DNA of 8,234 nt from an uncultured archaeon. GTDB taxonomy: Archaea > Micrarchaeota > Micrarchaeia > Micrarchaeales > CABMGC01. Positions 5,222 through 8,234 of the stretch are shown piece by piece. The notes below the pieces were generated by a model. The model was not told the origin of the DNA and did not search any database. It saw nothing but the letters and a program-made list of their open reading frames with translations. Made by a program: the position numbers and the translations under genes. The first letter of the stretch is position 1, and each line of letters begins with the position of its first letter. The stretch spans positions 1 through 8,234 of the forward strand of contig CABMGC010000058.1 in the NCBI GenBank assembly GCA_902385515.1, given 5' to 3'.

Positions 5222-6442
5222 CTATCTTATCGATGATATGGACTTGAGGGAGCCCAGCACCTTCGGCAGGGTCTCGAGGAATATGTCGACCTCCTCTTTC
5301 GTGTTGAACCTTCCAAGAGATACCCTCAGCGAGCCCCTCATCTCTATTGGGTTCAGCCCTATCGCCTTGAGCACGTGCGACGGAGTGCTCTGCGCATGGT
5401 TCGATGAGCAGGCGGAACCTGTCGATACGGCTATCCCCGCATCGTCGAGGTCGAGCATTATCTTTATTGATTCTCCCTCGTAGCCATGGAATCCGAGGTT
5501 CACGTTGTTTGGCGTGCGGAGTGTCCTGTGGCCGTTTAGGTATGCGACAGGGGTCTCCGCCAGCGTGCTGTCTATTATCCTGTCCCTCATGCCAGTCAGC
5601 CTAGGCACCTCTGTATCGAACTCCTTGCGGCACAGTTCGACGGCCTTTGCAAAGCCCACTATGCCTGTGACGTTTTCCGTCGACGACCTGAGCCCGAACT
5701 CATGGCCGCCGCCGTGCTGCCATGGCGAGATTTTTGTCCCCTCGCGTATGTAAAGCGCTCCCACGCCCTTCGGCCCGTATATCTTGTGGGCGTTTATAGT
5801 AAGCAGGTTAAGGTTCTGTTTATTTACATCGACGGGGACTTTGCCGAAAGACTGGCACGCGTCGGAATGGAAGTACACGCCTCGCTCGCCGCATATTCTG
5901 CCGAGCTCTGCTATGGGCTCGATCGTGCCGATCTCATTGTTCGCGTGCATCACGGAAACTACAGTCGTGTCCTTCCTGATTGCGGATTCCAGATCCGCAG
6001 GATCGACAATGCCGCACTTGTCCACGGGCAGGTACGTGACCTCGAATCCCTCCGAGGCCAGCCAGCCCGCGGAGTTCATTATGCAGTCGTGCTCGATGGA
6101 AGACACTATTATGTGCCTGCCCTTCGACCTGTTTGCGAAAGCCACTCCCTTCAGCGCGAAGTTGTTGGACTCCGTGCCGCCCGAAGTAAATACTATCTCG
6201 TCAGGCTTTGCGCCAATCGATGACGCTATCTCAGATCTGGCGTTGTTTACGGCCTCCTTTGCCTGCCTCCCGAAGGAGTGCAGGCTCGAGGGATTGCCGA
6301 ACTGCTCGGTGAAGAAGGGAAGCATCGCCTCGACTACGCGGGGGTCCGTTCGCGTGCTGGCGCCGCTGTCCAGGTAGATCCCTTCTGGTATTTCACTCGC
6401 CTTGATAGAAGAGGTCGCTGTTGAGCGGCCTGACCACTCCAA
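5222..6442 (-). CDS. cysteine desulfurase, NifS/IscS class, PLP-dependent
   Basis: This is a class V aminotransferase-fold enzyme that removes sulfur from L-cysteine to give alanine and an enzyme persulfide for Fe-S or thiolation pathways. Visible in the 406-aa reading: Tyr-Leu-Asp near residue 23, Ser-Gly-Gly-Thr-Glu-Ser-Asn-Asn (87-94, PLP phosphate), His118, Asp194 and Gln197, Schiff-base Lys220 in Asn-Ala-His-Lys-Ile-Tyr-Gly-Pro-Lys-Gly, and catalytic Cys345 in Thr-Gly-Ser-Ala-Cys-Ser-Ser on a mobile loop. All key residues are present, though the usual Asp-Asn-Ala-Ala-Thr-Thr start is Asp-Ser-Gly-Ala-Ser-Thr. The start is problematic. TTG at 6442 is the only standard in-frame option, overlapping the GTPase gene by 50 nt and adding a non-homologous leader, whereas the best ribosome-binding site (AGGCGA) precedes an ATA at 6391 that would give the normal N-terminus. 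It lies between the GTPase and the 192-aa gene in one operon. Confidence 0.95.
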   Translation of the reverse strand: MEWSGRSTATSSIKASEIPEGIYLDSGASTRTDPRVVEAMLPFFTEQFGNPSSLHSFGRQAKEAVNNARSEIASSIGAKPDEIVFTSGGTESNNFALKGVAFANRSKGRHIIVSSIEHDCIMNSAGWLASEGFEVTYLPVDKCGIVDPADLESAIRKDTTVVSVMHANNEIGTIEPIAELGRICGERGVYFHSDACQSFGKVPVDVNKQNLNLLTINAHKIYGPKGVGALYIREGTKISPWQHGGGHEFGLRSSTENVTGIVGFAKAVELCRKEFDTEVPRLTGMRDRIIDSTLAETPVAYLNGHRTLRTPNNVNLGFHGYEGESIKIMLDLDDAGIAVSTGSACSSNHAQSTPSHVLKAIGLNPIEMRGSLRVSLGRFNTKEEVDIFLETLPKVLGSLKSISSIR

Positions 6443-7094
6443 AATGCTGCTTCCAGCCGATGTCCTTCTTGCCTACGCATATGGTGCAAGTGCCTACTGG
6501 AGGGTTGCCTCTCAGCTGAAGCGGGTAAGACACGTCACCCGAATTCTCTATCAGCGCAATCAGCGGATCTATGCCTATGCCGTACAGCGCGTTTGTCTCG
6601 ATCACACGGGTGCTTGGCGAGGCCTCCATTATGTGGGCCCTGAACACTTCGCGCTCGGCCTGGGACACGAGATCTATTTTTGTCACGACTACCGTGTCCG
6701 CAAGGGTTAGCATGGGGCCCACCTTGTGTGGCAGGTTGGCTCCGCTGGTGGCCTCGAGTATGACCATTCCAAGTCCCTTGTCCACGTACGGAGAGCACCT
6801 CAGGCACAGTCCGGCCGTCTCAACGAACAGCACGTCCGCCTTCAGCTCGTTTCCCCAGTCGATCGCATCTCCGAGCACCATGACGTTGCAGTGGTCGGGA
6901 CACAGTTCGCCGGAGTAGGCCTTCTTTGTGGGGATGCCGAACTCTTTCGCAAATATCTCATCCTCGTCGGCGAACTGGACGTCGATCTTTACGTAGGCGA
7001 CCTTCTGTCCCTTATCAACGAACTTCTTTACAATCCTTCTAAGAACGGTGGTCTTGCCAGTAGTAGGCGGCCCCGCGATTATGGCTAGTTTCAT
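6393..7094 (-). CDS. Cys-rich P-loop GTPase, HypB/UreG/CobW-like (SIMIBI class)
   Basis: The product has 233 aa. The Walker A loop is Gly8-Pro-Pro-Thr-Thr-Gly-Lys14-Thr-Thr16. Residues 34-39 (Tyr-Val-Lys-Ile-Asp-Val) fit switch I, Glu92-Thr-Ala-Gly95 replaces the DxxG switch, and Thr-Lys-Ile-Asp (138-141) is the NKxD-type guanine specificity motif. HypB and UreG deliver nickel and CobW-type relatives act on other metals, hydrolysing GTP during metallocentre assembly. Three Cys clusters stand out: Cys65-Pro-Asp-His-Cys69, Cys97-Leu-Arg-Cys100 and Cys203-Thr-Ile-Cys206, which could bind a metal or an Fe-S cluster. There is no His-rich nickel-storage stretch. The ATG at 7094 is 12 nt after the ABC stop, with AAGTGAT as ribosome-binding site. 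It sits between an ABC ATPase and a cysteine desulfurase, which supports a metallocofactor role. The client and metal cannot be named from the sequence. Confidence 0.9.
   Translation of the reverse strand: MKLAIIAGPPTTGKTTVLRRIVKKFVDKGQKVAYVKIDVQFADEDEIFAKEFGIPTKKAYSGELCPDHCNVMVLGDAIDWGNELKADVLFVETAGLCLRCSPYVDKGLGMVILEATSGANLPHKVGPMLTLADTVVVTKIDLVSQAEREVFRAHIMEASPSTRVIETNALYGIGIDPLIALIENSGDVSYPLQLRGNPPVGTCTICVGKKDIGWKQHFGVVRPLNSDLFYQGE
6397..6402 (-). promoter_or_regulatory. ribosome-binding site for the cysteine desulfurase, inside the GTPase 3' end
   Basis: The minus strand reads AGGCGA, then GTGAA, then ATA at 6391-6389. The same hexamer lies 4 nt before the ATG of both the DUF4234 and the Nudix genes. 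Here the expected start position falls on ATA, one base after the GTPase TGA, and not on ATG. Confidence 0.45.
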
Positions 7095-7106
7095 AATATC
7101 ACTTTT

Positions 7107-7907
7107 TCAAACAGACTTGGCAAAGGTCGCCAAGTACTCATCAAGCATCTTCTTGTCAAGCTTGTCTCCCTTCCTTATGTGATCCCTGAAGTGCGTCAAC
7201 ACGTCGTCGAACTTCCTCAGCTCCTCTGCGACCACCTTCTCCTCGTTCTCGGGCAGGATGACCTTCTGCATCGCGCCGTTGCCCATAGCTATCCTGAAGT
7301 CGGAAAGCAGCGCTATCCTCGGATCGTGGGTGACGAAGATGAATATCTTCTGGTAGTTCTTGAGCAGCTGGAGTGCCTTCGTCCGGTTTATGCCGGCGTT
7401 TTCTATCTCGTCCAGCAGGATTATCGGTGAGTTGCCGATTATGACCGCGTCGGCGATCAGCAACGCCCGCGTCTGGCCGCCAGACAGCTCAGTCATAGAA
7501 TTCTCTACGTTGAGCGGCTCGCCGGTGAGCTGGTTCGCGAACTCGACAGTCTCGTTTACCACGTTCTGGACGTCGCTCTTCCTTATCCTAGCGTGCACCT
7601 CCAGGAACTTCTTCACCGGAAGGTCGGAAAGAAAGTTCGTGTGCTGGGATATCAGAGCAATGGGATTCTTGTACGGGTCCGCGCGGAACTCCTCGGGAGG
7701 GACCCCGTCGTTTATCAGAACCTTCCTCCCAGAGGGGGTGTTCTCGTTTGCAAAGAGCTCTATGTCATTTATGAGGGTCGTTTTCCCGCAGCCAGTGGGG
7801 CCGACGATGCTCACTATGTCACCCATCTTAAGAGTGACCTCCCTTGTCGGTTCGGGCTGCCCGTCCTTGCCGTGGCCTCCGATTATCGTAAGTTTTTTAA
7901 TTTCCAT
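7107..7907 (-). CDS. soluble ABC-type ATPase, not obviously part of a transporter
   Basis: The product has 266 aa counted from the ATG at 7907. The ABC motifs are Walker A Gly36-Pro-Thr-Gly-Cys-Gly-Lys-Thr-Thr44, Q-loop Gln88, signature Leu141-Ser-Gly-Gly-Gln145, Walker B Ile-Ile-Leu-Leu-Asp166-Glu167 and H-loop His194. The D-loop region (Glu-Asn-Ala-Gly-Ile-Asn) departs from the usual Ser-Ala-Leu-Asp. A charged helical tail (about 218-266) follows the nucleotide-binding domain. No permease or binding protein is nearby, so it more likely acts as a cytosolic ATPase in the way SufC or methanogen AtwA-type proteins do, inferred from its coupling to a GTPase and a cysteine desulfurase. The start at 7907 is chosen over a TTG at 7931 because GGCGGTG lies 8 nt upstream and the protein then begins with the normal first beta strand (Met-Glu-Ile-Lys-Lys-Leu). 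It is the first gene of the cluster, with a TATA box and dyad upstream. Confidence 0.93.
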   Translation of the reverse strand: MEIKKLTIIGGHGKDGQPEPTREVTLKMGDIVSIVGPTGCGKTTLINDIELFANENTPSGRKVLINDGVPPEEFRADPYKNPIALISQHTNFLSDLPVKKFLEVHARIRKSDVQNVVNETVEFANQLTGEPLNVENSMTELSGGQTRALLIADAVIIGNSPIILLDEIENAGINRTKALQLLKNYQKIFIFVTHDPRIALLSDFRIAMGNGAMQKVILPENEEKVVAEELRKFDDVLTHFRDHIRKGDKLDKKMLDEYLATFAKSV

Positions 7908-7941
7908 AACACAAACACCGCCAGAAATCAATACGTATAGT

Positions 7942-7959
7942 TTAATGTAATGACATTAA
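7942..7959. promoter_or_regulatory. operator-like dyad in the ABC-GTPase-NifS promoter
   Basis: TTAATGT-AATG-ACATTAA is a perfect 7-bp inverted repeat with a 4-bp spacer. It overlaps the downstream edge of the TATA box (7956-7967) and covers the region between it and the predicted start site, the typical place for an archaeal repressor that blocks polymerase recruitment. A second perfect palindrome, ATACGTAT (7931-7938), lies near the predicted start site. I do not recognise either as the site of a named regulator. Chance AT-rich symmetry is possible. Confidence 0.5.
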
Positions 7960-7967
7960 TATATAAA
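7956..7967 (-). promoter_or_regulatory. TATA box of the ABC-GTPase-NifS operon
   Basis: The minus strand reads TTTATATATTAA, close to the archaeal TATA consensus, about 50-60 nt upstream of the ABC ATG at 7907. A start site about 25 nt downstream, near 7935-7940, leaves a leader of about 30 nt with the GGCGGTG ribosome-binding site. Confidence 0.65.
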
Positions 7968-8015
7968 GGCTTTCTCTGTCTAACTCCACTTTCATTTCCA
8001 CATGGGACGGCATAA

Positions 8016-8025
8016 CTTATAAATA
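8016..8025 (+). promoter_or_regulatory. TATA box of the divergent right-hand gene
   Basis: CTTATAAATA on the plus strand is a good archaeal TATA match. It predicts transcription starting near 8045-8050, which leaves room for a short leader before the ATG at 8060 (GGT at 8051) or the GTG at 8101. Confidence 0.6.
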
Positions 8026-8059
8026 TCAGGCAAGACACATCATAAGTAACGGTAATCGC

Positions 8060-8119
8060 ATGACCACAAGAACGTACACTGCAATCAAGGCTTCAAGTCG
8101 GTGTCCTATCGGAATCTGA
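8060..8119 (+). other. short ORF: upstream leader ORF or frameshifted gene start
   Basis: The ATG at 8060 is well placed behind the TATA box at 8016-8025 and a weak GGT-type ribosome-binding site, but the frame closes at TGA 8117-8119 after 19 codons (MTTRTYTAIKASSRCPIGI). The neighbouring frame is open from 8056 to the window edge and reads more like protein. So this is either a leader ORF overlapping the next start at 8101, or the true beginning of that gene separated from it by a one-base indel around 8085-8115. Confidence 0.3.
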
Positions 8120-8234
8120 TCCTCGGTGTCTTGGGTAATAGTAGCTCTGCTCCAACGGTGGAGTATGGCGTCTCGCTCGATAAAATAAACTCTGAGCTCA
8201 AGCTATCGGAGAGGCCGCGCGTGAAGATAGGGTA
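8101..8234 (+). CDS. N-terminal part of an unidentified protein (runs off the window)
   Basis: From the GTG at 8101 the frame stays open to the end of the window (44 codons); the in-frame stop upstream is TAA at 8053-8055. The product begins with a short hydrophobic stretch (Asn-Leu-Ile-Leu-Gly-Val-Leu-Gly), then Ser/Ala/Pro-rich residues and a charged part (Ser-Leu-Asp-Lys-Ile-Asn-Ser-Glu-Leu-Lys). That is too little to assign a family. A promoter with a clear TATA box precedes it, and no other gene is plausible there. If the ATG at 8060 is the real start, a one-base frameshift between the two must be assumed. The coding call rests on the promoter, the open frame and the absence of alternatives. 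Confidence 0.35.
   Translation, partial: MSYRNLILGVLGNSSSAPTVEYGVSLDKINSELKLSERPRVKIG

Noticed and set aside
5222..5224. TAG as a pyrrolysine codon joining the cysteine desulfurase to the next gene.
   Set aside because: TAG ends at least three other unrelated genes in this window, so it is in normal use as a stop.

Overview
The window looks archaeal. Several gene starts are preceded by TATA-like boxes at a suitable distance, the Shine-Dalgarno sites are variants of GGTG/AGGCGA, and the gene content (a GT75/RGP-type glycosyltransferase, a BtpA-family TIM barrel, a DUF4234-type membrane protein, and a Rieske ferredoxin beside a short-chain flavodoxin) fits an anaerobic or microaerophilic archaeon. 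Thermoplasmatota is a guess from general gene content; the sequence alone does not fix the phylum. Base composition is near-balanced to slightly GC-rich, with no obvious foreign island, transposase, tRNA, rRNA or CRISPR array. TAG ends at least four of the genes, so it is an ordinary stop here and pyrrolysine decoding is unlikely.

Layout. Bases 1-1331 (+ strand) hold the 3' half of a reversibly glycosylated polypeptide/UDP-arabinopyranose mutase-like gene and a complete BtpA-family gene. Bases 1332-7907 are all minus strand. From the left these are a small DUF4234-type membrane protein, a Nudix hydrolase, a flavodoxin, a Rieske ferredoxin (the last two 21 nt apart and probably co-transcribed), and a DEAD-box RNA helicase with an Arg/Gly-rich tail and probably a TTG start. 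Next is a tight five-gene cluster transcribed from about 7940 down to 4434: soluble ABC ATPase, Cys-rich P-loop GTPase of the HypB/UreG/CobW type, NifS/IscS-type cysteine desulfurase, a 192-aa protein I do not recognise, and a very short two-helix membrane protein. The right edge (8016-8234, + strand) holds a divergent promoter and the start of an unidentified gene that is either GTG-initiated or frameshifted.

The most interesting unit is the ABC ATPase-GTPase-NifS cluster. It combines a sulfur-mobilising enzyme, a SIMIBI-class GTPase with three Cys-pair motifs, and an ABC ATPase with no permease beside it. By family knowledge this suggests assembly or insertion of a metal or Fe-S cofactor into an unidentified client; that is inference. 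Its promoter carries a 7-4-7 dyad (TTAATGTaatgACATTAA) directly against the TATA box, placed as a repressor operator would be. Two start-codon oddities fall inside the cluster: the cysteine desulfurase has its best ribosome-binding site in front of an ATA codon, and the 192-aa protein lies in the same frame as the desulfurase, just beyond a TAG stop and without a ribosome-binding site of its own.
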